A DNA stretch of 11,188 bases from Gracilaria caudata (lineage: Eukaryota; Rhodophyta; Florideophyceae; Gracilariales; Gracilariaceae): the NCBI GenBank assembly GCA_030374735.1, contig JASCIV010000856.1, positions 1-11,188 of the forward strand, read 5' to 3'. Positions 1 through 7,900 of the stretch are shown here, one piece after another. A program made the position numbers and the translations under genes. Every line of letters begins with the position of its first letter. Positions within the stretch are counted from its first letter, which is position 1. The notes below the pieces were generated by a model, which searched no databases, had not been told where the DNA came from, and was given only the letters and a program-made list of their open reading frames with translations.

Positions 1-92
1 AACCAACACACAAAATTTTCTCCCCCCACAACAGCCCCCCCCCCCCCCCCCCCCCCATCTTCAACAAAGCTTTGGAAAGCCACAACATAACC
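1..92 (+). other. 5' leader of the IF-2 gene with a C22 tract
   Basis: This pyrimidine-rich stretch precedes the IF-2 start codon. It carries a C6 run at 22-27 and an uninterrupted run of 22 C at 35-56, ending 36 bases before the ATG at 93. No TATA box is visible, and the promoter probably lies partly outside the window. The C-run could be a transcribed leader element or a place where assembly length is unreliable. Confidence 0.45.
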
Positions 93-2291
93 ATGTCTCA
101 AATGTCTCGAATAAGATTATCGACCTTCATCTCCTGTATGTGGAGAACTTCGAACACTCTGCCCCAGACAGGATGCCCGAGACTCAATTTCCAGCATGAG
201 CGACGGTGGTCGAGAAATTTGTCAATGGCGGCCGTGAGGGTCACTGAAGGGTCCGAGAGACGAAGGCGGGAAAGAAGTGACATGAAATCCAAAAAAAAAG
301 CTCGGACTCAACGCGATCCTGCCGCGAGGAAAGAACAGTTTGCTCAGAGAAGACCATCACCATCCAAGAGAAAACCGCAGATTCTTCCCATTCGAGAAGT
401 CGTGCTTCCAGAACTGGGGTTAACATCTCAGCAGTTAGCCGCGTTAGCCGAATGTTCTGAGCAAGATGTGTTCAACACTGCGAAGGAATTGGATGAATCT
501 GTGTATACACCACGATCTGTGCTTACCCCGGCGTTGGTAGAATTAATCAGGGAAGAGTTAAGGCTAAGAGTTTCGTTCAAACCACAGACACGACGCCTGA
601 TTTCTGCCAATGAAGCACGTGCAGTGACCAACGGTGAGGTCGACTGGAGAGCACCTATCATAACTGTTATGGGTCACGTTGACCATGGAAAGACCTCTCT
701 TCTTGACGCTCTGAGGCACAGCGACGTCGCGAAACGAGAAGCGGGAGGCATAACCCAAAGTGTGGCAGCGTTTCAAGTGCCACTCTCGGAAGGGGACGAT
801 ACCACGAAAGGATCCACCGCGACATTCATTGACACCCCTGGACATGCGGCTTTCAAAGCAATGCGTGCACACGGAGCGATAGTGACGGACATCGTCGTGT
901 TAGTAGTTGCCGCAGATGACGGTGTCATGCCTCAAACCAAAGAAGCGGCTAATCTAGCTCGCCAAGCGAATGTCCCGATCATTGTCGCTATCAACAAGTG
1001 CGATGTTCCTGGCGCAGATCCAGAGCGTGTAAGATATCAGCTGTTGGACCAGCTTGGGATCAACACCGAACAGCTCGGTGGCGATGTACAATGCGTAGAC
1101 ATCTCCGCAAAGACAGGTGCGAATCTCCCGCAATTACTGGATTCTATTTCGCTTCAGGCCGACATGTTGGACCTACGCACGAGTCGACATGCACCAGGTG
1201 CCGGAATCTGTTTGGAATCGCGTCTGGACCGCGCGTTGGGCTCAGTAGCAACGATTGTGGTAAGAAGTGGTACACTGCACGTTGGCGACTTTGCCGTGTT
1301 CCAGTCGCCCAAGGTGCTGCGAGGGGATCTGTATGGCCGTGTTCGCAGCATGATTGCAAGCGATTCTACAACGCTGAAGGAGGCTATGCCGGGTATGACT
1401 GTTGGTGTCATTGGGATCAAGACAGCTATACCACCGGGAGCAGAGGTGCAAGTTGTACGCAACGAGAAGATTGCGAAAGCAAAATCGCGTGAAATGATTA
1501 ACAGTAACATTGCAGCTGCCTCAACTATACAGATGGCTAACTCTTTGTTACTAAAACGCGAGGCAGAAAAGTTTGCAGTGGGAGAAAAGGAATTGTTGAA
1601 AACGGAAGGTGCAAAAGGAGAGGAGCATGTTGGCGCTGAAGAAGAACAACAAACGCTTCTTGTTCTCGTAAAAGGAGAAGTTCAAGGAAGTGCGGACGCC
1701 GTAGCTCAATGCATCCAGTCGTTAGAGACAGCGGACCTGAACATCCACATCCTCAGCGTCGGCGTGGGAGATATCAATGACATGGATCTCAAACTCATAT
1801 CATCCAGCAGACATGTGAAAGGAAGCACAGAGGAACCAATCATCGTTGCATTCAACGTGAAGGCAAAAGACTCAGCCATGAAGACCGCGAAACGATACTC
1901 AATCCCAATTTTATCTCATTCATTGATCTATCACCTCGAAGACGATGTCAAGAATCGAATGCATGAACTCTTGTCCGCAAAACACGTTGCGGAGAAAGTC
2001 AAGGGCACCGCCTCCGTCGTTCGTGTGTTTGAAAATGGAGCTATTGCAGGTTGCAGCGTGGATGATGGGTCACTTTCTCAGAACGATATTATCAAAGTGA
2101 TGCGACTGCCATCAACGCACTCGGATCAACGCATACGGGAAGAAGTGTTCCGCGGGCCAGTAGACTCTATCAAACGTTTCGCCAAAACAGTCCGATCAGT
2201 TGACAAAGGCTCTGAGTGTGGGGTGAGTCTCAAAGGGTGGTCGGGCTTCGAAGCAGGGGATATCTTAGAAGCGGTAACCGAAAAAGCATGA
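93..2291 (+). CDS. MTIF2: Mitochondrial translation initiation factor IF-2 (GTPase)
   Basis: Predicted 732-residue protein. In this family IF-2 brings initiator fMet-tRNA to the small ribosomal subunit and hydrolyses GTP on subunit joining. All G motifs are visible: G1 GHVDHGKT (194-201), G2 GGITQ, G3 DTPGH (247-251), G4 NKCD (301-304), G5 SAK (338-340). A divergent IF2_N-like segment lies near 97-165. Domain II follows the G domain, then a charged Lys/Glu linker, the IF-2 C-terminal domain from about 518 (QGSADAV, SVGVGDIN, IAGC), and a final domain ending GDILEA. The first 45 or so residues are rich in Arg and Ser with almost no acidic residues, as in a mitochondrial presequence. The ATG at 93 has A at -3 (ACCATG); a TTG at 72 in the same frame was not used. 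If the organism is a red alga, plastid infB is commonly plastid-encoded, which also favours mitochondria. The reading frame has no intron and looks intact. Confidence 0.93.
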   Translation: MSQMSRIRLSTFISCMWRTSNTLPQTGCPRLNFQHERRWSRNLSMAAVRVTEGSERRRRERSDMKSKKKARTQRDPAARKEQFAQRRPSPSKRKPQILPIREVVLPELGLTSQQLAALAECSEQDVFNTAKELDESVYTPRSVLTPALVELIREELRLRVSFKPQTRRLISANEARAVTNGEVDWRAPIITVMGHVDHGKTSLLDALRHSDVAKREAGGITQSVAAFQVPLSEGDDTTKGSTATFIDTPGHAAFKAMRAHGAIVTDIVVLVVAADDGVMPQTKEAANLARQANVPIIVAINKCDVPGADPERVRYQLLDQLGINTEQLGGDVQCVDISAKTGANLPQLLDSISLQADMLDLRTSRHAPGAGICLESRLDRALGSVATIVVRSGTLHVGDFAVFQSPKVLRGDLYGRVRSMIASDSTTLKEAMPGMTVGVIGIKTAIPPGAEVQVVRNEKIAKAKSREMINSNIAAASTIQMANSLLLKREAEKFAVGEKELLKTEGAKGEEHVGAEEEQQTLLVLVKGEVQGSADAVAQCIQSLETADLNIHILSVGVGDINDMDLKLISSSRHVKGSTEEPIIVAFNVKAKDSAMKTAKRYSIPILSHSLIYHLEDDVKNRMHELLSAKHVAEKVKGTASVVRVFENGAIAGCSVDDGSLSQNDIIKVMRLPSTHSDQRIREEVFRGPVDSIKRFAKTVRSVDKGSECGVSLKGWSGFEAGDILEAVTEKA

Positions 2292-2357
2292 GACAGAACT
2301 TTACCTGTTTTCTTGTTATCTTTTCCGAACGATAAACGAATAAGACTTAACTTTTCC
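2292..2357. other. 66-base convergent intergenic space (shared 3' ends)
   Basis: The IF-2 stop (TGA, 2289-2291) and the F-box stop (TAA on the minus strand, 2358-2360) face each other across 66 bases. The space has weak poly(A)-like words on the plus strand (GATAAA and AATAAG around 2331-2344) but no canonical AATAAA. Both 3' UTRs must almost certainly overlap each other or run into the opposite gene's coding region. Confidence 0.7.
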
Positions 2358-3977
2358 TTACAGACCACCGGCAAACACTATGACAGCCTTGCCAACAGCT
2401 CCGCAAACGACAGCAACAACATCCGCACAAACCGAAAGCGAAGTAGCAGCACTTGGTAGTGGAATCTCACTCGTCAACCGTTCCTTTTCAACATTCCAAA
2501 CTTGCAATCTAGGCAAGGTCGCGAGCGAAGCTCTACCACTTACTTGAACGCCCAATCGACCGAAGGCGTTCCCCTCAGCAGTCACAACAACTCTGTCATC
2601 AGTACTCATAGCAACAAGAGCTCGTCTGGCGCCATCAAATTGCTTTTGTATTCTCCCTCCGTGATGATGCGGAGAAAGCGACACAACAAACACTCGATTG
2701 GATGTTGCAAGCGCTACAGATTTCTCATCGGCGAATAAAGCCAGTTTGCAAGCTCCGATTTGGGCACTTCCAGCCCCGTGTTCAGCTTCTTCCACAACAC
2801 TTCTCATCTCTCTCTTGAAGCGTGCCTTGACATCGACGTGGAACATGAGCGTTCCCATCGAGACATCCAGGATAAAGAGCTTATCTAGTCCGTTCCAAAT
2901 GTAGAAACGATCGGGGTTGGTCAAAGGTTGGATGGCAGCAATTGTGTGGATACGATTCCATCCTTCTGATTGCTGCGTAAAGTTGTGAACACACGTACCA
3001 CTTGCAAGTGTCCAGATGCAAACGGTAATGGGTTGAATTGAACTGGATGCTATAAGGTACTTTTGGTTGGCAACCATAATGTCGACGCTTTCTCTCATGC
3101 AAAGCGTTTGCTTTCGAGCGGGATGGTCAATTTCAATGACTTTGATGACACCAGAATCAAAGCCAACCACTGCATATTTGTCATCCGCAGACGAAGAAAC
3201 TGTAGTGGGAAGACCGTGTTGCAAAAGGAAAGTATCAAGAACAGAATATGACAACGCCCTGCGCTTGTTTGGATGAACGTTGATACATAGTAATGTGGAA
3301 GATGAAGTGATGGCAAGTAAAGAAGGCCTCGACTTGAGGGTTTGAGAGGAAAACGATATGATGCGTTGCACATCACAACTGGTGTCATAGTATACGGAAG
3401 GACGCGACAACGAAGAAGAGGAAAAGTAAGAGTAGGCTGGTTTTCGGGGGGTTTGATTTGATTTGGAGGGGCGTCGAATCAAGGCGATGGCTCGTTCAAA
3501 GGCAATGAGCACCGATTCCGCAAAGGCGTGCACGACAACGGCGCGCCCAAACACGTCAAGTGCATCGAAGTGAGGCGAAATAGCAGCCAATCGATCTTGG
3601 TGAGCACACGTTCCATCAACATTATACCTGGGTGGAATAAAGAGCGTTCTTGAGGTGTGCCGTCTAGCGAGGGATTCGAGGTGAAATGAGGCGGAAACCT
3701 GCTGTCGCCAGCCAGAACGACGCCGTTTCCATGGGGTGCGGAGCAAATCGTGCGAAGATAGGTTGGATTGAAGATCCCACAGCGTTCGCCATACGTGATC
3801 GAAGTGGGAGGAGACGATTTCGGAGTGCCACTCGGGGGAGGCCTGGGCGGCTGTTGACAGGGTGGTGGGGGTCTCAAGAAAGGAGAGGATGTGAGCCCAG
3901 ACATGTGCTGGGAGGGAGGGGAGCGACTCGCGACGCTGCGATGACGGCTTGCTCCCTGCGGCGCTTGGCCCACACAT
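2358..3977 (-). CDS. F-box protein with degenerate beta-propeller-like C-terminal region
   Basis: Predicted 539-residue protein. An F-box is visible at about 22-67: it starts LPAHVWAHILSFL, has the conserved Trp at 50 (SPEW) and ends HVWRTLW. F-box proteins bind Skp1 and act as substrate receptors of SCF ubiquitin ligases, in cytosol or nucleus. The rest resembles a worn WD40/beta-propeller: repeated short beta-strand patterns such as YAVVGFDSGVIKVIEI, ITVCIWTLASGTCVHNF, FYIWNGLDKLFILDVSMG and LQVWNVEKE. Clear GH...WD repeats are not seen, so the fold is inferred. The ATG at 3975-3977 has C at -3, a weak context, and the frame stays open upstream to a TAA near 4033 without another ATG. An upstream exon is therefore possible (see the reading frame at 4144-4479). 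The substrate is unknown. Confidence 0.8.
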   Translation of the reverse strand: MCGPSAAGSKPSSQRRESLPSLPAHVWAHILSFLETPTTLSTAAQASPEWHSEIVSSHFDHVWRTLWDLQSNLSSHDLLRTPWKRRRSGWRQQVSASFHLESLARRHTSRTLFIPPRYNVDGTCAHQDRLAAISPHFDALDVFGRAVVVHAFAESVLIAFERAIALIRRPSKSNQTPRKPAYSYFSSSSLSRPSVYYDTSCDVQRIISFSSQTLKSRPSLLAITSSSTLLCINVHPNKRRALSYSVLDTFLLQHGLPTTVSSSADDKYAVVGFDSGVIKVIEIDHPARKQTLCMRESVDIMVANQKYLIASSSIQPITVCIWTLASGTCVHNFTQQSEGWNRIHTIAAIQPLTNPDRFYIWNGLDKLFILDVSMGTLMFHVDVKARFKREMRSVVEEAEHGAGSAQIGACKLALFADEKSVALATSNRVFVVSLSPHHHGGRIQKQFDGARRALVAMSTDDRVVVTAEGNAFGRLGVQVSGRASLATLPRLQVWNVEKERLTSEIPLPSAATSLSVCADVVAVVCGAVGKAVIVFAGGL

Positions 3978-4143
3978 CTGTTCTCTGCGGAAGATGAAGG
4001 CGATGCGGTCAAACGAGGTGGGACTGGCAAAGGATACAAATTAGTTTACAACATCAAGTAAAAAAATAATCAAAGTGCAAGGCACCTCCCAACGCAAGCA
4101 ACAGCCCCCCCGTCCCCACCCCCCTCTCAAACGAACAAGCAGC
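3978..4143 (-). other. Spacer between the two minus-strand reading frames; possible intron
   Basis: Read on the minus strand, this 166-base spacer starts with G-rich runs, then has a T-run, a branch-point-like ACTAAT near 4033-4038, and pyrimidine-rich acceptor-like ends TTTGCCAG and CTTCCGCAG upstream of the F-box ATG. It can be read either as a compact promoter/5' UTR of the F-box gene or as the 3' part of an intron. The sequence alone does not settle this. Confidence 0.4.
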
Positions 4144-4479
4144 TCACTCCATTACAATCCAGGCATCGCGGAACTCGCGAGTAGCCCTGGCCACACGCTG
4201 GGTGTGAGTGAGCCTCCCACTCACATCCAGATCAGAAAGACTAGCAGCGGGGCCATGCGACTGCGGCGCGGCGCCGGTCTGCGGCGACGCCGCGGCAGCC
4301 GGCGGCGGCGTATCACACACGGACACCGGCGTGATAGGCAGCGAACGCGTGCGCGACAACGACAGCGACGGCGGCGAGTTGAGCGCCGGATTCATGGACA
4401 ACATGGGCAGACGGAACGGCGACAACGGCGATACAGCCGGCTCACGCTCGACAACCTCAGCCTTGTCCGACGAAGACAT
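4144..4479 (-). CDS. Ser/Pro-rich small protein, or first exon of the F-box gene
   Basis: Reading frame of 111 codons starting MSSSDKAEVVE, not recognised as any family. It has several Ser-Pro/Thr-Pro sites (SPLSPFRLP, SLPITPVS, SPQTG) and an Ala/Pro stretch, so the first 85 residues look disordered and possibly targeted by proline-directed kinases. The last 26 residues (from VSGRLTHTQ) are basic and helix-like. The ATG at 4477-4479 has A at -3 and lies next to the divergent CpG-rich promoter, which supports it as a real translation start. A consensus donor GTGAGT begins exactly after codon 85 (minus strand, 4224), so the 3' part may be intronic and the 5' part may be exon 1 of the F-box gene. 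Against it: strong GC bias here keeps reading frames open by chance on both strands. Confidence 0.5.
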   Translation of the reverse strand: MSSSDKAEVVEREPAVSPLSPFRLPMLSMNPALNSPPSLSLSRTRSLPITPVSVCDTPPPAAAASPQTGAAPQSHGPAASLSDLDVSGRLTHTQRVARATREFRDAWIVME

Positions 4480-4561
4480 GATCAGCGCGGGCGACAGGGG
4501 GCAACTGTGCTGACGGCGATGGCAGAGCGCTTGACACTGAGGCGTCGAGCCGGGAGGTGAC

Positions 4562-4606
4562 AGTTCGTTGACCGAACTCGCTCAGCGGCTGCGTGCGTCA
4601 GCGAGT
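4562..4606. repeat. Two overlapping inverted repeats in the divergent promoter
   Basis: AGTTCG (4562-4567) and CGAACT (4573-4578) form a 6-bp stem with a 5-base loop. ACTCGCT (4576-4582) and AGCGAGT (4600-4606) form a 7-bp stem with a 17-base spacer. They share bases 4576-4578, so only one can form at a time. They lie just upstream of the TATA-like word for the minus-strand gene. They could be binding sites for dimeric regulators, or chance. Confidence 0.45.
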
Positions 4607-4795
4607 ATTTGTAGAGCGCGATGGGCGGCGTGAAGCAGGGGGCGCAGTGTCGCGCGCGGCGGGGTGGGGTTATCTGCCGCCGATCTGCGCTTTTGCAGGG
4701 TGGCAAAGACGACCAATGGGGCGCGCGCTTGTTTGTAACACGTCCAGTTGGCGACGCACGCGTTGCAGATCTTTCGCGGCGGCGGCTGCAAGCTG

Positions 4796-4803
4796 CCAAT
4801 CGG
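4796..4803 (+). promoter_or_regulatory. CCAAT box (CCAATCGG), candidate NF-Y site
   Basis: CCAATCGG matches the NF-Y core with favoured 3' flanking bases and lies about 190 bases upstream of the preferred pullulanase ATG. A second plus-strand CCAAT lies at 4713-4717. Function is inferred from the motif only. Confidence 0.35.
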
Positions 4804-4955
4804 CGCGCGGAGGCGGTTTCTGTGGTGGCGCTGGCGAGCGCAATTTCGTGAGCCCGGCGTCAATTGATGCGCGTAATTGACGTGCCCCGCTCGCTGCTTG
4901 ATCTCCAGCTGCTGCCAACATACACGCGAGAGAAGACGCGCGCGTCCCGCGGGAG

Positions 4956-4988
4956 ATGCGCGGCGCGCGCGGGCAGCAAAGTCGCTGA
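4956..4988 (+). other. Short upstream reading frame before the pullulanase ATG
   Basis: ATG at 4956 (G at -3) opens a 10-codon frame, MRGARGQQSR, ending with TGA at 4986-4988, four bases before the pullulanase ATG at 4993. If transcription starts upstream of 4956, scanning ribosomes would meet this first, and it could damp or tune pullulanase translation. Confidence 0.35.
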
Positions 4989-4992
4989 AGCC

Positions 4993-7900
4993 ATGACGAC
5001 GTCCATTCTGGTGGTTCATTACCACCGAGCGCGCGGCGATTACCATCAGTGGAGTCTTGTCGTGCGCGATGCGCGCGCCGCGAGTCGCTATGCGCAGAGC
5101 GTGCCTGCTGCGCGCACGGCCTTCGGCGCGCTGTTCCGCGTGCCACTGCCGCCCGGCGAGCGACTGCACTTGCGTTTGGTACATCCCACGCTCGTCGATT
5201 GCGATAAGACGCCGTTTGACCCGGCGCGCATCGCGGACGTGGACGGGGAGAAGCATGTGTTTGTCATGGGCGCGCGGGAGATGGTGGCCGCGACGCCGGC
5301 GGAGCTGACGGGCTTGATGAGCGTGCAGGCGGAGTGTGATGAGGGCTGGTTGGTTCTGTATGGCTTTTGCACAAAGCGTGATGTGTTTGGCGCTACTGTT
5401 CATTATCGCGTGCCGGAGATGCCGGCACTGTTTGTGTTGGACGTGGAACAGCTCTCGTCGACTGTGTCGTTTACGGTGCAGCGTTCGCATCGTCACGCCG
5501 TGGCTTCCGATGCACAGTCGTCTTTTGCGACGTTTCATGCCCCGTTTCCGTCGCATATATCGCTGTGCTCTGGGTCCAGTCGCACCTCTTGCGATTTGTT
5601 TCAGCTTCTTGTTCAACAGGCTGCCCGCTCGAGGTATTTGTCATCGCAGATACACTCGCCACACACGCTTGCAGTCAAGCCACCTCCCATGCTTGCTCCA
5701 TCAAAGCATCTCATCTTGTTTTACTATCGATTAGATCGATCCTCACCAGCCGTCACGATTACTGTCAAAGCCACATCAACCTCCGCAACAACCAACTTAC
5801 AACCCATATCACTACCGTCGCCGTACCACACAGCTCGAGCTTTTTCAGTAGACATAACCCAACTGCTACAACAACAACCATCCACCAAATCCGACTACCC
5901 CCAACTTTCCATCGTTCCGGTTCGAAAATCATCCGCTACCACAATTCGAGAATCACCGCTTGTATGGCGCCCTTCCCTCGGTCTTCGTGTAATCTATGCT
6001 CAATCTTTTCCCACACTTCTGACTCCGTCAAACGTCGATATCACAATCATTTATCACCGATACGACCATCACTGGTCTGAATGGGAACTGCATGTGTGGA
6101 CAAATGCCACGGAGCATTATCCCGCTTTTACAACAAAACTCACTCCTACCAGGCCTTATATCCCCGGTCAAATTGCCTTTCATTTGACTGGATATATCTT
6201 TCCCTATAAAACTCAAGTGTGTGCCGAACCCGTTCGGATGAAATTACATCCTGCCCAGACTACAGTCAATGAATTTGGTCATACCGTCATAGGTGAACCT
6301 TATCGAGATGCTTTTCGCAGAGACGTAATTCGAGAATGGACAAGTGCGCAACCTCCAGCTCAGATTCTTCATTTCGTTCAAGGCGATTCGAAAATATATG
6401 TACGCCCTCCTGAACCACAACGTTTCAACTCTCAAAGATGCTTTAGAATTAGGTATCGTCGCTTCTTACCGTCAGACTACGATGGTTGGGATTTGTGGAG
6501 TTGGGATACCACCGATCCTGCTTCTCATCGTGTCGCACTGGAGCCAGTGGCCGAAACGAGAGCTTGGATTGATTTTGTCGTCGATCGTGCGTGTTATGGA
6601 GGAGGAAGTTCTATTTGTCTACTGCCCAGACGCGGCGGTGACGCCTGGCTCGAAAAGGATGGCGTGGAACGTATTTGGAATGCTTCTCTGTTTGAAGATT
6701 ACCGTGAGAGCAATGTTGAACGCTCACATTTCGACGATCGGTACGATCATTTGCCCACGTTTATCATTACACAGCATACGAACTTTGTCCTGCGCTCTCT
6801 TGATGAAGTCAAGAGTATGACGGATGCTTATGTTGACGGGGATCATTCTGTTGTCGTTACTATGCCTGTTCCTTTTGGATGGGTTTCACAACCTAAAGCG
6901 TCTGGGCGACAGTCGTTACCAGATATTACCTTCAAGCTTCTTGAGCGTTCTGTGCAGCCTCGTTACAGTGACGAAAGACAGAACCTTGATTGTGTTCCTG
7001 GTAGAATCTTACGCTATCGAAAGAGCAAACAACTGTCCCCCACCAAACTTCGGTTTTTGTTTGATGGATCTGTCGCAACGTTTGAAGAAGATTTTCTTGT
7101 TGAGAATGTCATCGTGGATGTTTCTCCTTTTGCCACTGTTCGATTGCACTGGGAAAAGCATGAAGATGAGGATAAATACTTCTACGAGGGTTCGCTGGGC
7201 TGGGCGTATTCCGTGGGGCAGTGTGTGTTTAGATGTTTTGCGCCTGCTGCGGACCGAGTGAGCGTTGTGTTATACGAGAAAGCTACCGACGACGCAGGAC
7301 GGACAGTTGTGCCGATGCGCCGAATTCCGCAAGGTTGTTGGAAGGCTACCGTTGCAAAAGATTTGAAAGGTATGTATTACAAACTGCTTGCTGAGGGGGA
7401 GAACAAACGTCTGTTTCCGGGTGTGGAAGTAATTGATCCGTACTCGAGATGCAATACAGCCCATACGGGTCGGGGCCTCATATATGGCACTGATACTACC
7501 ACGGTACATGAAAGACCAAGTATAAATGCTGCTGAACTCATTGTGTACGAACTGCATATTCGTGATATCACAATTGATAAGTTCTCAGGAATTCGAAACG
7601 GCGGCAAGTTTCTTGGGCTCGCGGAAAGAGGAACCAAAATGAAGTTGAAGCCTGGGAAAGTGCCGCAGCGAAAGGCTTTGACGCCGTGGGAGCCGGAAGC
7701 CTTGCCAAGGGCTGAGAAGGAATTATCACAGCTCGACAAGTTCTCTACTGGATTGGATCACATTGCGCAGATGGGCGTGAGTGCCATTCAAATCATGCCT
7801 GTGCAGGACTTTGACAATAATGAAGCTGACGACACCTCTTATAGATGGGGATACATGCCCGTGCATTTCAATTCACCGGACGGGTGGTATGCGTCTTCAA

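Larger units (their letters stand above)
4480..4992. promoter_or_regulatory. Divergent GC/CpG-rich promoter region
   Basis: This region separates the minus-strand Ser/Pro-rich frame from the plus-strand pullulanase. It is very rich in CG dinucleotides and continues into both coding sequences like a CpG island. Two CCAAT boxes lie on the plus strand, at 4713-4717 and 4796-4800. A TATA-like TACAAATA on the minus strand (4606-4613) lies about 127 bases before the minus-strand ATG. No TATA box is seen for the pullulanase. An in-frame TGA at 4849 limits how far upstream the pullulanase can start. Confidence 0.6.

Noticed and set aside
72..92. IF-2 start at TTG 72, and pullulanase start at TTG 4864
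   Set aside because: Non-ATG starts are not expected in a eukaryotic gene when in-frame ATGs with good context follow (93 and 4993).
3479..4039. Minus-strand Pro-rich alternative frame (186 codons) overlapping the F-box N-terminus
   Set aside because: It begins with TTG and overlaps the F-box frame, which has a recognisable domain. No family signature is visible in the alternative frame.
4075..4560. Plus-strand Arg-rich open frame (161 codons) opposite the Ser/Pro-rich frame
   Set aside because: It starts at a GTG and consists largely of Arg-rich low complexity from CG-rich DNA. The opposite strand has an ATG in good context and a more natural composition.
4582..5616. Long minus-strand open frame (344 codons, Arg/His-rich) opposite the pullulanase 5' end
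   Set aside because: It is explained by extreme CG richness, which removes stop codons on the opposite strand. The protein is low-complexity Arg-rich with no domain, and the plus-strand frame carries clear CBM41 homology.
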